A stretch of 64,000 nt of DNA from Enterobacter pseudoroggenkampii (GTDB taxonomy: Bacteria > Pseudomonadota > Gammaproteobacteria > Enterobacterales > Enterobacteriaceae), in assembly GCF_026420145.1 (NCBI RefSeq), contig NZ_JAPMLV010000009.1, positions 48,996 through 112,995 on the forward strand, written 5' to 3'. Shown piece after piece: positions 1 through 9,164 of this stretch; positions within the stretch are counted from its first letter, which is position 1; each line of letters opens with the position of its first letter. A model generated the notes under the pieces. The model did no database searches. It was not told the DNA's origin and was given only the letters and a program-made list of their open reading frames with translations. The position numbers were made by a program, and so were the translations under genes.

Positions 1-1206
1 GATATTGAGGATGGCCGTGAAAAAATGGCGATCATTGCGGGCCTCACCCGACGGATGCTGGAAAAAAATGGGCTGGATATACCGGTTTATGAAACCCTTG
101 ACCGCACAGAAGCACTGACCGGTGCCGATTTTGTTTGTTCTCAGTTCAGGGCCGGCTGCCTGGAAGCACGGATCAGCGACGAAAGGATATCGCTGAAATA
201 CGACATGATCGGTCAGGAAACCAATGGGCTGGGTGGGTTTGCCAATGCATGCCGCACTATCCCGATTGCATTGGCTATAGCGAAAGAAATGGAACAACTG
301 TGCCCGGATGCCTGGTTGCTGAACTTTACTAACCCGTCGGGAATGGTCACGGAAGCGATACTGAAATACAGCAAAGTCAAAACCGTAGGGCTGTGCAATG
401 TGCCTGTTATCATGCAAAAAGGTATTGCCAGTGCTTTAGGTATCAGTGACATCAATGAATTTATCATGCAGGTCGCGGGACTTAATCACTTCATTTTTGC
501 GCGCCATATTTTTCATGAAGGTAAGGATAAGCTGCCTCAGGTTATTGAGCTGATTTCAGAGGGGAATGATCCGTTGGTGCCTAAAAATATTCCTCCTTTC
601 AAATGGCCGGATCGGTTGTTGGCGAATATGGGAATGATACCTTGCCCCTACCTGCGTTATTACTACATGAGCGACGACATGTACCGTCAGGAGCTTGGCG
701 AAGCACAAGGGGAAGGGACTCGTGGTGAGATCGTAAAGGAGCTCGAAAGAGAACTATTCGAAATTTATCGAAACCCGGAACTCGCCGAGAAACCGAAAGC
801 GCTGGAAGGTCGGGGAGGACAGTACTATTCGGATGCGGCATGTGAATTGATGAGCGCAATATATAACGACAAACGCATCATCATGCATGTCAATACGCGA
901 AACGATGGTGCGATTGCGGGCCTGCCGGATGACTGTGCGGTTGAGGTCAGTTCAATGATCACCCGTTCAGGACCTATGCCACTGAATGTCGAACCTTTCC
1001 CGGAAGATGTACTTCGTCTGATTCAACTGATGAAAAGCTTTGAGCAATTGACCATTGAGGCAGCCATCAGTGGTAATCGGTATACGGCATGGCGCGCCTT
1101 GGTTATTAATCCCCTGGTCAAAAGCGGTCAACTGCTTGAAAATGCATTGGATGAAGTGATCGAACATAACAAAGCGTTGATGCCGGCCTTCCAGCGCAAT
1201 AAATAA
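1..1206 (+). CDS. GH4 family 6-phospho-beta-glucosidase-like glycosidase (5' end outside window)
   Basis: The reading frame is open from base 1, so the N-terminal NAD-binding glycine loop lies before the window; the internal ATG at 25 is not the real start. Visible family features are the NPSG segment, the CNVP motif with the metal-ligand Cys and the GLNHF motif with its His, all typical of NAD- and divalent-metal-dependent glycosyl hydrolase family 4 (CelF/LicH-type 6-phospho-beta-glucosidases). The likely role is cytoplasmic hydrolysis of a phosphorylated disaccharide after PTS uptake. No PTS gene is adjacent inside the window. The substrate, glucoside versus galactoside, cannot be fixed from sequence alone. 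Confidence 0.85.
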   Translation, partial: DIEDGREKMAIIAGLTRRMLEKNGLDIPVYETLDRTEALTGADFVCSQFRAGCLEARISDERISLKYDMIGQETNGLGGFANACRTIPIALAIAKEMEQLCPDAWLLNFTNPSGMVTEAILKYSKVKTVGLCNVPVIMQKGIASALGISDINEFIMQVAGLNHFIFARHIFHEGKDKLPQVIELISEGNDPLVPKNIPPFKWPDRLLANMGMIPCPYLRYYYMSDDMYRQELGEAQGEGTRGEIVKELERELFEIYRNPELAEKPKALEGRGGQYYSDAACELMSAIYNDKRIIMHVNTRNDGAIAGLPDDCAVEVSSMITRSGPMPLNVEPFPEDVLRLIQLMKSFEQLTIEAAISGNRYTAWRALVINPLVKSGQLLENALDEVIEHNKALMPAFQRNK

Positions 1207-1306
1207 CGCTAAGCAGACTGGTCGGTTATTTTATAACAAAGCGGTTATCACTCTGAACGAGGGGGAACCGCTTGCCGATGATGCATCAGACCGCTAAGAG
1301 ATAGAT

Positions 1307-1330
1307 AAAAAGGCATTACTGCCCTTTTTT
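1307..1330. terminator. bidirectional terminator between GH4 and thioredoxin genes
   Basis: An A-run, GGCA-TTAC-TGCC stem-loop and T-run give a symmetrical terminator that overlaps the stop codon of the leftward thioredoxin gene and could also end the rightward GH4 transcript. Confidence 0.6.
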
Positions 1331-1648
1331 CAGCTCTGACAATGCTTGCTGATAAAACCCTGCCGATTTAACACCCGGTATACGCTGGACCAACTGCCCA
1401 TCCTTGAACATCAGTACGGACGGCAGCCCCCAAATTTCATATTTGGTGGTCAGCACCGGTGCCAGATCCACATTCACTTTGCCGACTTTGACGTCGCTGT
1501 CAGTCTGCTCGGCAAAATGGTTAAAAATGTCTTCGCTCATCTGGCAAGGCGGACACCAGGGGGCAGAGAAGCGCACCACCGCAACCCCTTCATGCCTCTC
1601 GATTTCTCTAAAATTATCTTCATTGTAAAGGGCTAATTCACGCATCAT
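1316..1648 (-). CDS. thioredoxin-family protein
   Basis: A 110-residue single-domain thioredoxin with a WCPPC active site (Trp31, Cys32, Cys35) and the cis-proline loop WGLPSV. WCPPC replaces the usual WCGPC, so its redox potential may differ from housekeeping thioredoxin. There is no signal peptide, so it should be cytoplasmic. It would reduce disulfides or act as a specialised redox partner. Its upstream region holds a strong inverted repeat of the CTACCTAC type, shared with other redox genes in the window, so TetR control is inferred. Confidence 0.88.
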   Translation of the reverse strand: MMRELALYNEDNFREIERHEGVAVVRFSAPWCPPCQMSEDIFNHFAEQTDSDVKVGKVNVDLAPVLTTKYEIWGLPSVLMFKDGQLVQRIPGVKSAGFYQQALSELKKGQ

Positions 1649-1675
1649 TCACTCCAGTACGTTGTAATTTGTGAA

Positions 1676-1703
1676 CAATTCTACCTACCAGTTGGTAGAA
1701 TTG
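1676..1703. promoter_or_regulatory. CTACCTAC-type operator O1 upstream of thioredoxin
   Basis: Perfect 10-bp arms CAATTCTACC and GGTAGAATTG flank an 8-bp centre. The core CTACCTAC recurs at 3571-3582 (reverse), 8128-8136 and in the palindrome before the TetR gene at 45958-45985. The rest of the 285-bp gap up to 1933 holds no gene. Confidence 0.65.
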
Positions 1704-1933
1704 ATTAACATAAAAAGCTATCATCAATTGAAAGGTACTTAAGCGAAGACAATGCCATGTTTTATCAATGGTTAAGCCTCATCTTATGTGGACGGCGTGC
1801 TGAGAATTGTGATATTTCACTCCATCTGAATGAGAAAACTGACGTATTGTAAAATCGGGATTACTTTATAAAAAAGCAAGCCCATCCATAAAGTGTCGGC
1901 CTACAGGGCTGGCCTATTCCTTTTCGTAAGGCG

Positions 1934-2779
1934 ATGATGGAAAGAACATTATCCAGTCGTATTAATGTGGGGAGTACAGCGCATGTGCTGCATACGCAGC
2001 CCCTGATGATGCGCCATATCACTATAGATGAACCCACAATCATCCTGGTCCGCCATGGCAGGAAAATAATCCGCTGGGCGCAAGAGGAGATAACGCTGGA
2101 AGCGGGTGACGCGGTGGTCATCGGGGAGGGGCACTCTTTTGATATCATCAATACACCATCACCTTTAACGGGTACGTACGAAGCATCATGGCTGAGTTTT
2201 TGTGCCGATTTCGTCCAAAACTACTGCTTCATGCATGCCCCACGTATGAGCATGCACGAAGCAAATAAAATGGCGGAGCCAGGCAACAGTTTTCGCCAGG
2301 CCTTTTATCACACTGCACAGGCCATTACAGATACTGAAAACATACCTGAAAGTATCGTGGCCAGGCGTATGGAAGAGATGCTGAGTTGGCTGGATGAATA
2401 CCGCATTTTCTTCGCGCTGAAACAACATACCGGACTGGCGATAAAAATCCGCAAACTCGTTGCAGCAGACATATCACAAGACTGGAATACTGCGCAGGTA
2501 GCGGCTGCATTTGGTATGTCGGCCACCACCCTGAGACGCCATCTGCATGCCGAAAATACGTCATTCACCCATCTGGTGACTGACATTCGCATGTGCCGCG
2601 CCCTGACACTTTTGCAGGTGACAGATCTTTCAGTCACCCGCATATCCCTGGAAGTCGGCTATGAAAATCCGTCTAAGTTCGCCGCCAGATTTCGAACTCG
2701 CTTCGGATTCAGCCCCAGCCTGGTCCGGGTTTCCGGCCAGGCTATCGGCAACCTGGCTGCGGTTAGCGGCCCTGCGTAA
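1934..2779 (+). CDS. AraC-family transcriptional regulator
   Basis: A 281-residue protein whose C-terminal third carries the two AraC-type helix-turn-helix motifs (around AAAFGMSATTLRRHL and the signature ISLEVGYENPSKFAARFR.FGFSP). The N-terminal half resembles a cupin-like sensor (residues about 20-120). ATG codons occur at 1934 and 1937 after an AAGG Shine-Dalgarno. The 3' end overlaps the convergent YbhB-like gene by 17 bp. Its target is unknown; it lies among redox genes. The effector is not predictable. Confidence 0.88.
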   Translation: MMERTLSSRINVGSTAHVLHTQPLMMRHITIDEPTIILVRHGRKIIRWAQEEITLEAGDAVVIGEGHSFDIINTPSPLTGTYEASWLSFCADFVQNYCFMHAPRMSMHEANKMAEPGNSFRQAFYHTAQAITDTENIPESIVARRMEEMLSWLDEYRIFFALKQHTGLAIKIRKLVAADISQDWNTAQVAAAFGMSATTLRRHLHAENTSFTHLVTDIRMCRALTLLQVTDLSVTRISLEVGYENPSKFAARFRTRFGFSPSLVRVSGQAIGNLAAVSGPA

Positions 2780-3326
2780 TCTGAAGATGCGCTTCGCCCA
2801 GTGAGTTCGCTTTTGCCATAAAGCCGACCAGGGCGGGCGTCGAGTCCGCCGTTATTCCCGGAAGTTTGTCGACACGAAGTGCCGTCAGCGTGATCTCATA
2901 ACGGTGCGTTTCACCCTTCGGCGGGCAAGGGCCGCCATAACCCGGGATACCGAAATCAGTCCTGGTCTGAAGAGCCCCTTGCGGGAGGTTTTTGTTATCC
3001 GCCGTTATCCCCGCCGGTAACGAATGAAGCGATGAGGGAATATTAACCACCTGCCAGTGGATCCAACCGAGGCCTGTCGGCGCGTCCCGATCATAGATTT
3101 TGAGAGCGAAGCTTTGGGTTCCTGCCGGCGCGCCACTCCAGTTAAAAGAGGGGGCAAGGTTTCCACCACTGCACCCAAATCCATAAGGTGAACTCAGGGT
3201 TTGAGCCACGGGGAAATGGTTTTTTTCAAGCTCATGACTTGTCAGCGTAAAACCGGCTGCAAAAGCGACCTGACTCGACAACGCCAGGCATAATGTACTG
3301 ATAACTGTAAGGTGATGTCTGGACAT
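2763..3326 (-). CDS. YbhB/YbcL-family (PEBP-like) secreted protein
   Basis: A 187-residue protein with an N-terminal signal peptide (hydrophobic stretch to about residue 23, cleavage after AFA) followed by a phosphatidylethanolamine-binding/Raf-kinase-inhibitor-like fold. The DRDAPTGLGWIHWQVVNIP segment and the GPCPPKGETHRY segment are family hallmarks. Location is expected to be periplasmic. Function of bacterial members is poorly defined (ligand binding). Convergent with the AraC gene. Confidence 0.87.
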   Translation of the reverse strand: MSRHHLTVISTLCLALSSQVAFAAGFTLTSHELEKNHFPVAQTLSSPYGFGCSGGNLAPSFNWSGAPAGTQSFALKIYDRDAPTGLGWIHWQVVNIPSSLHSLPAGITADNKNLPQGALQTRTDFGIPGYGGPCPPKGETHRYEITLTALRVDKLPGITADSTPALVGFMAKANSLGEAHLQITQGR

Positions 3327-3555
3327 TTACTCTTCTCCATAGGGGGGTGATTAATATCCGAATGATAAGAGGAGAGAAAGAGCCCGCGCCGCCCTGAACC
3401 GGCCAGTCTTAGCTCCATAACGCCCAAAAATGATATTTGTAATTCTCTGATTTCACAGGATGACGACCATCTCGCCGACGGCAGCTCACCTTACGCGGTA
3501 TTCCCGGTGCCTGTCTGCTGTGACAAAAGAACAGCATGATTTGTTCTTTTACCTA

Positions 3556-3585
3556 TTGACCAATCAACTAGTAGGTAGGTATAGT
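3556..3585 (+). promoter_or_regulatory. promoter with embedded CTACCTAC operator (O2) for the OYE-FrnE-SDR operon
   Basis: TTGACC at 3556-3561 and TATAGT at 3580-3585 are separated by 18 bp. The spacer contains AACTAGTAGGTAGG, whose complement matches the operator core seen at 1681, 8128 and 45958, so repressor binding would block RNA polymerase. The gap 3327-3693 holds no gene but does carry this promoter and a downstream leader hairpin. Confidence 0.65.
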
Positions 3586-3652
3586 GCAACCATGCGCTTA
3601 ACCGGCATCAGGTAGCGATCGTCAGCTCCCCGGCCCGCTAAGTATTAACTCC

Positions 3653-3670
3653 GGCCCCAGCGGGGCTTTT
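3653..3670 (+). terminator. leader terminator-like hairpin before the OYE gene
   Basis: GCCCC-AGC-GGGGC followed by TTTT lies between the promoter at 3556 and the gene start at 3694, so it does not serve an upstream rightward gene. It could be an attenuator or a leftover terminator. Confidence 0.45.
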
Positions 3671-3693
3671 CTCTCTTTCGCCTTGCGAGGTAC

Positions 3694-4803
3694 ATGATGA
3701 GTAAGTTGTTCACCCCCTACAATCTGTCAGGCATGCAGTTAAAAAACCGCGTGGTCATGGCCCCGATGACCCGCACCCGCACAATGAACGACGTGCCGGA
3801 TGACGTCGTTGCACTTTACTACGCCCAGCGCGCCTCTGCGGGGCTGCTTATCACCGAAGGCATGCCCGTTTCTGAAGAAGGGCGCGGCTATCTGTATACC
3901 CCGGGGATCTACAACGCTGCACACGTTCAGGGCTGGCGCAAAGTGACCGATGCGGTACATGCGAAGGGCGGCCGTATTTTTGCTCAGTTGTGGCATGTGG
4001 GCCGTATGTCTCACGTCTCTCTTCAGCCAGGTCACATAGCGCCGGTTTCAGCGGGCACCGTTCAGGCGGTCAATACCACCGTTTTTGCGCTGACCGAATC
4101 CGGAGAACCGGGCCCGGTTGTACCAAGCCAGCCGCGCGCGCTGGAAACGCATGAAGTGAAACGCATCACGGCAGACTTCGTGCACTCCGCACGCCTGGCG
4201 ATGGAGGCCGGTTTTGACGGCGTGGAAATCATGGCGGCGAACGGCTTCATTTTCGACCAGTTCCTCAGCAGTGAGCTGAACCCTCGCACTGATGAATACG
4301 GTGGCTCTGTGGAAAACCGTCAGCGGTTCCTGCTGGAAACGGTTGATGCCATCTCTGCGGCTATTGGTAGCAATAAGGTGGGCTTGCGCATTTCACCGTT
4401 CGGGCGGATTTACGACCTGGCGCCATATGAAGGTGAAGAAGAGATTTGGGCCAGTATCGCAGCGGCTCTCGGCCAGCGTCAGCTGGCTTATGTACATCTC
4501 TATTATCAGCCTGTTTATACCCAGGCACCGGTTCCTGCCGGGTTCAAAGCCGCGTTCCGTAAAACTCTGGGGGGCACGGTTATTGCCGCCGGCGGCTTCA
4601 CCCGCGAGATTGCCGAAACGGCACTTGAGGCAGACGAACTGGATCTTGTCGCGTTTGGCGTGCCGTACATCGCCAACCCTGATCTGGTCGAAAGAATGCA
4701 GAACGGCTGGCCGCTGGCCGAAAGCGATCGCACGACGTATTACGGCGTGACGGGGTCACCAGAGAAAGGCTACACCGATTATCCCGCCTGGAAAGCCAAC
4801 TAA
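3694..4803 (+). CDS. old-yellow-enzyme (NemA-like) FMN oxidoreductase with altered active site
   Basis: A 369-residue TIM-barrel flavoenzyme of the alkene reductase/NADH:flavin oxidoreductase family: N-terminal LFTPYNLSGMQLKNRVVMAPMTR, QLWHVGRMSH, and NPRTDEYGGSVENRQRF. Such enzymes reduce activated C=C bonds or nitro groups of electrophiles. The canonical active-site triad corresponding to His191, Asn194 and Tyr196 of yeast OYE1 reads Met180, Asn183 and Phe185 here (EIMAANGFIF), so substrate anchoring and proton donation should differ. First gene of a rightward operon with a FrnE-like protein and an SDR, behind an operator shared with a TetR gene. Confidence 0.88.
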   Translation: MMSKLFTPYNLSGMQLKNRVVMAPMTRTRTMNDVPDDVVALYYAQRASAGLLITEGMPVSEEGRGYLYTPGIYNAAHVQGWRKVTDAVHAKGGRIFAQLWHVGRMSHVSLQPGHIAPVSAGTVQAVNTTVFALTESGEPGPVVPSQPRALETHEVKRITADFVHSARLAMEAGFDGVEIMAANGFIFDQFLSSELNPRTDEYGGSVENRQRFLLETVDAISAAIGSNKVGLRISPFGRIYDLAPYEGEEEIWASIAAALGQRQLAYVHLYYQPVYTQAPVPAGFKAAFRKTLGGTVIAAGGFTREIAETALEADELDLVAFGVPYIANPDLVERMQNGWPLAESDRTTYYGVTGSPEKGYTDYPAWKAN

Positions 4804-4884
4804 CGCCACGAAGCCGGTGGTATTTGCGGTGCCCACATAAACAGGCACCGCCAGACGAAATTAATAGGGTATTCAGGAGCCAAT

Positions 4885-5586
4885 ATGCAAACCCTTAAGC
4901 CGATTATTACGATAGATATCTGGTCAGATCTGGTCTGCCCCTGGTGCTGGATTGCCAAAAAGCGTTTCGAACAGGGCCTTGCCGCCTTTGAACACAAGGA
5001 ACAGGTCGTGGTCCGCCACCACAGTTTCCGTATTTCCGGCGACCGGCCTGCCGTGCCGTTCCGCAAAGCCCTTTACAAGAAGTTTGGCGGGGAACATGGG
5101 GCGGAACTGATGATGAATCAGGTGGGCACGGCCGGGAAGACAGAAGGGCTCCAGTATAACTTTGACACCATGCTTTTTGGCGATACCGAAGATGCCCATA
5201 CGCTGCTCGCGGCTGCGCGTCACGCCAATATGGGCGACGCCATGGCAGAACGGTTTTATCGGGCCAGTGTGACTGAGGGGCGTTCCATTTTCGATCCGCT
5301 GGAGCTCATTGCGTTAGCTACAGAAGTGGGCATGTCCAGAGCCGACGCTGTAAGTGCCCTTGCCAATGAGGCCTTCCGTGCATCGGTGGCCGAAGATGAA
5401 GCCCATGCCCGGTCGATCGGGGTCAGCGGGGTCCCGCTGTTCCTGCTCAATGAAAAATATGCTATCAGCGGCGCGCAATCTGCGGACAACTTCCTGAACG
5501 TGTTGAAGCAAGTCTGGGAAGAAAAAGCGGCTGAACTGGCAAAAACTGACGGCCAGACCTGCGGCGCTGACGGTTGCAGCATCTGA
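4885..5586 (+). CDS. FrnE-like DsbA-family oxidoreductase
   Basis: A 233-residue cytoplasmic DsbA-fold protein with CPWC (Cys18-Cys21) near the N terminus, the cis-Pro region GVSGVPLF, and a C-terminal CX4C pair (Cys226-Cys231). The combination of CXXC and a distal CX4C is the layout known for FrnE. It probably handles disulfides or glutathione-type adducts with the neighbouring reductases. An AGGAGCC Shine-Dalgarno precedes the ATG. The last 65 residues recur as a fragment at 57009-57206. Confidence 0.88.
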   Translation: MQTLKPIITIDIWSDLVCPWCWIAKKRFEQGLAAFEHKEQVVVRHHSFRISGDRPAVPFRKALYKKFGGEHGAELMMNQVGTAGKTEGLQYNFDTMLFGDTEDAHTLLAAARHANMGDAMAERFYRASVTEGRSIFDPLELIALATEVGMSRADAVSALANEAFRASVAEDEAHARSIGVSGVPLFLLNEKYAISGAQSADNFLNVLKQVWEEKAAELAKTDGQTCGADGCSI

Positions 5587-5648
5587 CACCTGAACGAGCC
5601 GGCTGCATGACTGCCGGCAAATCTACCCTGCAAATAACGGAGTTCAAA

Positions 5649-6422
5649 ATGAGCGATTATTTTAAAGGCAAAAAACTGCTTGTCGTGGGTGGCACCAGCG
5701 GTATGGGTCTGGAAACGGCGCGTATGGTGCTGAAAGCCGGTGGCAGCGTGGTACTGACGGGCAATAAAAAAGACAAGGCAGAAGCGGTTCAGAAAGAGCT
5801 GAGCCCACTGGGTTCCGTGTCCGTGATTGCGGCAAACCTGATGACTGAAGAGGGCATGAACGCCATTCGTCAGGAGATTAATGCTAATCATCGCGATATT
5901 AGCCTGATGGTCAATGCGGCCGGGATCTTCATGCCGAAAGGCTTTACCGAGCATTTGGAAGCCGATTACGACATGTACCTGATGTTGAACCGGGCAACCT
6001 TCTTCATCACGCAGGACGTGGTGAAGAACATGCTGGCCGACGGCCGTGAAGGGGCGATTGTGAACGTGGGCTCCATTGGCGCGCAAGCCGCACTCGGCGA
6101 CTCACCGGCTTCCGCGTACTCCATGGCCAAAGCCGGTCTCCACGCCTTGACACGCAACCTGGCCATTGAGCTGGCCAGTGCGGGTATCCGCGTGAACGCG
6201 GTCTCGCCAGGGATCGTGCATACCCCGATTTATGAAGGCTTCATGGCGAAAGAAGACATTGCCAGCGCAATGCAATCGCTGAACGCTTTCCATCCGCTGG
6301 GGCGTGTCGGCACGCCGGAAGATGTGGCCAATACCATCTTCTTCCTGTTGTCCGACAAAGCCTCCTGGGTGACTGGCGCAATCTGGGATGTCGATGCCGG
6401 TATCATGGCCGTTCGCAGATAA
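5649..6422 (+). CDS. short-chain dehydrogenase/reductase
   Basis: A 257-residue classical SDR: nucleotide-binding GGTSGMGLE motif, [12 protein letters not shown] with the catalytic Ser region, and the Tyr157-X3-Lys161 pair. The ATG at 5649 is chosen because it follows AACGGAG and begins the conserved N terminus; the frame is open further upstream. The missing charged residue in the cofactor loop (TGNKKDK) does not settle NADH versus NADPH. It lies in the OYE operon. A near-identical intact copy is at 57272-58045. Confidence 0.9.
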   Translation: MSDYFKGKKLLVVGGTSGMGLETARMVLKAGGSVVLTGNKKDKAEAVQKELSPLGSVSVIAANLMTEEGMNAIRQEINANHRDISLMVNAAGIFMPKGFTEHLEADYDMYLMLNRATFFITQDVVKNMLADGREGAIVNVGSIGAQAALGDSPASAYSMAKAGLHALTRNLAIELASAGIRVNAVSPGIVHTPIYEGFMAKEDIASAMQSLNAFHPLGRVGTPEDVANTIFFLLSDKASWVTGAIWDVDAGIMAVRR

Positions 6423-6432
6423 GCTCGTCGTA

Positions 6433-6469
6433 ACCTATCAGCCGCCCCATGATGGGGCGACTGATAGGT
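6433..6469 (+). terminator. strong hairpin after the SDR gene
   Basis: ACCTATCAG pairs with CTGATAGGT and an inner CGCCCCAT pairs with ATGGGGCG, giving a long stem. There is only a weak T-rich tail, so it may be a terminator or an intercistronic mRNA stabiliser before the hydrolase gene. Confidence 0.55.
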
Positions 6470-6507
6470 ATCTTGCTTGTAATTCAACCATTCTGAAAGT
6501 TAACATA

Positions 6508-7260
6508 ATGAAAAAATTGAAATTTACCTTCAAAAATGCAGAAGGTGAGGAACTTGCCGGGTTGCTTGAATTGCCAGAAAATCCAAAAGCCTTTGCCCTG
6601 TTGGCGCACTGCTTTACCTGCGGGAAGGATCTGAAAGGTGCTGCACGCATTGCCAGGAAACTGACAGAAAATTCAATTGCGGTGCTTCGCTTTGATTTTA
6701 CCGGGTTAGGCAACAGCGAAGGCGATTTTTCCAATACCAATTTTTCCTCGAATATTTCTGACCTGCTGTGCGCGGTCGATTATCTTCGTCGGGAATACGA
6801 GGCTCCTTCGCTGCTGATTGGTCACAGCCTTGGCGGTTCGGCAATCCTCTCTATTGCAGCCAAAGTGCCTGAAGCCAGAGCGGTCGTAACCATAGGTTCG
6901 CCAGGCGAATTGACGCATGTACAGCGGTTGTTCAAAGACAATATCGAAGATATCAGGAACCATGGCGCTTTCCCGGTAGAGCTTGCAGGCCGGGTATTCA
7001 CGCTCAAAAAGCAAATGCTGGATAACATTCAGGAGCATAAAATAGCGGAGAAGGTATTTACCATGAATAAGCCGCTGCTGATTTTTCATGCTCCCAATGA
7101 TGATACCGTGCTGATTGAACAGGCAGAGAAAATTTTTAAAGCCGCCAGACACCCCAAAAGCTTTATCTCACTGGGTGAAGCAGATCATCTTCTGACGCAT
7201 CCTCAGGATGCGGAATATGTTGCCGGGATTATCGTTGCCTGGAGTTCTGCTTACATTTAG
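6508..7260 (+). CDS. alpha/beta hydrolase (OsmC-associated type, hydrolase domain only)
   Basis: A 250-residue serine hydrolase with the nucleophile elbow GHSLGG (Ser107), an acid in HAPNDD and a His in EADHLL, plus an AHCFTCGKD segment after the first strands. This subgroup is often fused to or paired with an OsmC peroxidase domain; here the protein stops after the hydrolase part and no OsmC gene is near. The ATG at 6508 is preferred over upstream in-frame codons because those fall in the SDR gene and hairpin. Substrate unknown. Confidence 0.85.
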   Translation: MKKLKFTFKNAEGEELAGLLELPENPKAFALLAHCFTCGKDLKGAARIARKLTENSIAVLRFDFTGLGNSEGDFSNTNFSSNISDLLCAVDYLRREYEAPSLLIGHSLGGSAILSIAAKVPEARAVVTIGSPGELTHVQRLFKDNIEDIRNHGAFPVELAGRVFTLKKQMLDNIQEHKIAEKVFTMNKPLLIFHAPNDDTVLIEQAEKIFKAARHPKSFISLGEADHLLTHPQDAEYVAGIIVAWSSAYI

Positions 7261-7370
7261 AGGGCGTGTAAAGCTTCGTGAAGCTGCAGGTGCTGTCGTT
7301 GGCCACTGAATAAACGGGCGTAGCATTTTGGTTGCACATACAAGACTGCGTAGCATGCTTTCTTTACGCG

Positions 7371-7397
7371 AAAAAAGCCCTGCTTAGATGCAGGGCT
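7371..7397 (-). terminator. rho-independent terminator after the thioredoxin-like gene
   Basis: On the minus strand AGCCCTGC-ATCTAA-GCAGGGCT is followed by six T residues, downstream of the gene ending at 7505. Confidence 0.8.
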
Positions 7398-7504
7398 AAG
7401 GGCATTGTTGCTATGGTTTATTTTTATTATTTCCCTGGCATTGCTCAACTTCCAGGTTTATTACCTTCAGGTTGAGATTCAATTAATTTAACTTTAACGC
7501 TCTC

Positions 7505-7999
7505 TTATTTTCCTGGAAAAATTGAAGCCACTTCGCGGGCAGTATCGACCAGAAGTTCACCGTTTTTGTAGCTCTCGCTCACTTCTCCGTTCTTGCCGAT
7601 AGCGGTTTTAGGCCGTTCAATAAACTGCCCCAGCGGAGTCACGTTCTCATCCAGTACCACGGCAAACGGAATTTTGACTTTATCGACACCAAAGTGTGCT
7701 TTAAAGACGTCTTCGGCCTTGTCGCGGGTGATAATACCCAGACGTATTGCCGGCGTTGACGCGGCAATGGCATGGATTACAGGCAAGTTTTTATGGCAGT
7801 CGGGGCACCACATTTCAGCAGCTACCAGAATGCTGTACGAACCCGGAAGTTGCGAGAGCTTACTGATGACATCGTCAGGTAATGCCTCGTTGGCAAGCCC
7901 CTCAAAATGCCGCAATGCGTTGCGGTCTTCTTCTGCTCCGCTGCCAACAAATTCGTTATAATCTGATGCTGCTTCGAGCAGTACGTTGAAATCTTGCAT
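7505..7999 (-). CDS. thioredoxin-fold protein with WCPDC motif
   Basis: A 164-residue cytoplasmic protein with MWCPDCHKNLPV in the middle, the thioredoxin-like redox motif, and a cis-Pro style segment KIPFAVVLD. It carries about 60 residues before the motif, longer than a plain thioredoxin, and resembles the thioredoxin-family proteins that have an N-terminal helical extension. It is divergent from an EamA transporter; both start from a region containing the CTACCTAC operator. Probably a disulfide reductase of the same stress cassette. GGAGA precedes the ATG. Confidence 0.83.
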   Translation of the reverse strand: MQDFNVLLEAASDYNEFVGSGAEEDRNALRHFEGLANEALPDDVISKLSQLPGSYSILVAAEMWCPDCHKNLPVIHAIAASTPAIRLGIITRDKAEDVFKAHFGVDKVKIPFAVVLDENVTPLGQFIERPKTAIGKNGEVSESYKNGELLVDTAREVASIFPGK

Positions 8000-8120
8000 A
8001 TGTTCTCCTTTGTTAGTAACGGGTCTACGGCTTTACATAAATCTGGCAATGATAAAGGTCAATGCTCCAGGCATGACCTGAAAAGGCGTACCATTTTAGT
8101 CTGGCTGCCATAAGTAGATA

Positions 8121-8149
8121 TTGCCATCCTACCTACTAATTGATAGATT
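8121..8149. promoter_or_regulatory. operator O3 and promoter between the thioredoxin-like and EamA genes
   Basis: TTGCCA (8121) and TAGATT (8144) are spaced 17 bp for rightward transcription; the spacer has CCTACCTACTAATTGATAG, matching operator O2 at most positions over 19 bp. Confidence 0.62.
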
Positions 8150-8184
8150 ATCACGTAATTTGTTAATTTTGAGGCGTCACGCTG

Positions 8185-9033
8185 ATGGGGCGGTCTGTTG
8201 GATTCAAGATAGTGATAGCAATGATGGCATTCGCAGCCAATTCTGTGCTCTGTCGGATTGCGTTGAAAGGCGAACATATTGATCCGGTGACGTTCAGTGA
8301 CCTTCGCCTGATGAGCGGGGCGGTGGTCTTGTTACCACTGTTGTTGAGACGTGAGGGGAAAAAGCAGGGCATCTGGAGCTTGAAAAGCGGGTTCTTTCTT
8401 ATGGCCTACGCCCTGTGTTTCTCCCTTGCCTATATCCATTTGGATACAGGAACAGGTGCTTTGCTCTTGTTTGGCGTTGTGCAACTGGCGATGGTGGCCC
8501 ATGGCCTTTTCCATGGGGAAAGGCTGTCTTTTTCCAGAGCAACGGGGCTTGGGCTGGCTGTAGCCGGCATGGCTGCTCTTCTCTTACCTGGTGCCAAAGC
8601 GCCCCCCTTGGGCAGCGCTGTTCTGATGGCGCTTTCAGGCCTTGCCTGGGCGGCTTATACCCTCTGCGGAAAGCGCTCTCCTGATGCTGCGCAGGCAACT
8701 GCGGCAAACTTCATCCTTGCTGTACCTTTTGCCCTGGTGTTGTCGCCGTTCATTAGCCAGGGAGCGCACTTCGACGGTATCGGAATTGTCCTGGCAATAC
8801 TCTCTGGTGCCGGTGCTTCTGCCGGAGCCTATGTACTCTGGTATTCACTTTTACCTCGTCTTGAGTCTGTTGCAGCCAGTACGGTTCAGTTGAGTGTGCC
8901 CTGTCTGGCGATGCTGGGAGGCGTAACATTTTTGGGCGAGTCACTGAGCCTCAGAATGGCTTTTTCAACCCTGGCAGTTCTTGCAGGCATTCTGTTGGTG
9001 ATCAAGGCTCCGGGTCAGAAAATACGGCACTGA
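8185..9033 (+). CDS. EamA/DMT-family inner-membrane exporter
   Basis: A 282-residue protein with ten predicted hydrophobic helices in two repeats of the drug/metabolite transporter superfamily. The early RIALKGEHIDPVTFSDLR segment and second-repeat GGVTFLGESLSLR are typical of EamA proteins. It probably exports a small metabolite or toxic product handled by the adjacent redox enzymes. The segment from about residue 86 to 170 is homologous to a truncated reversed fragment at 56756-57008. Control by the operator at 8121-8149 is inferred. Confidence 0.88.
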   Translation: MGRSVGFKIVIAMMAFAANSVLCRIALKGEHIDPVTFSDLRLMSGAVVLLPLLLRREGKKQGIWSLKSGFFLMAYALCFSLAYIHLDTGTGALLLFGVVQLAMVAHGLFHGERLSFSRATGLGLAVAGMAALLLPGAKAPPLGSAVLMALSGLAWAAYTLCGKRSPDAAQATAANFILAVPFALVLSPFISQGAHFDGIGIVLAILSGAGASAGAYVLWYSLLPRLESVAASTVQLSVPCLAMLGGVTFLGESLSLRMAFSTLAVLAGILLVIKAPGQKIRH

Positions 9034-9164
9034 TATTAACGTGCCAGTCATGACTTGATCACTCTGCAAATGGTTTTTTAGGTTTTAAAGCAATGGAATA
9101 TCTAATTGTTAGCAAAAGTCAGTGGCGCTGTAACCTCATTGGATAAACTAACCGGGTAACCTCT

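Noticed and set aside
5256..6086. 276-codon frame opposite the frnE-like and SDR genes
   Set aside because: Mirror of two well-identified genes and spans their boundary; rich in His/Gln as expected for a shadow frame.
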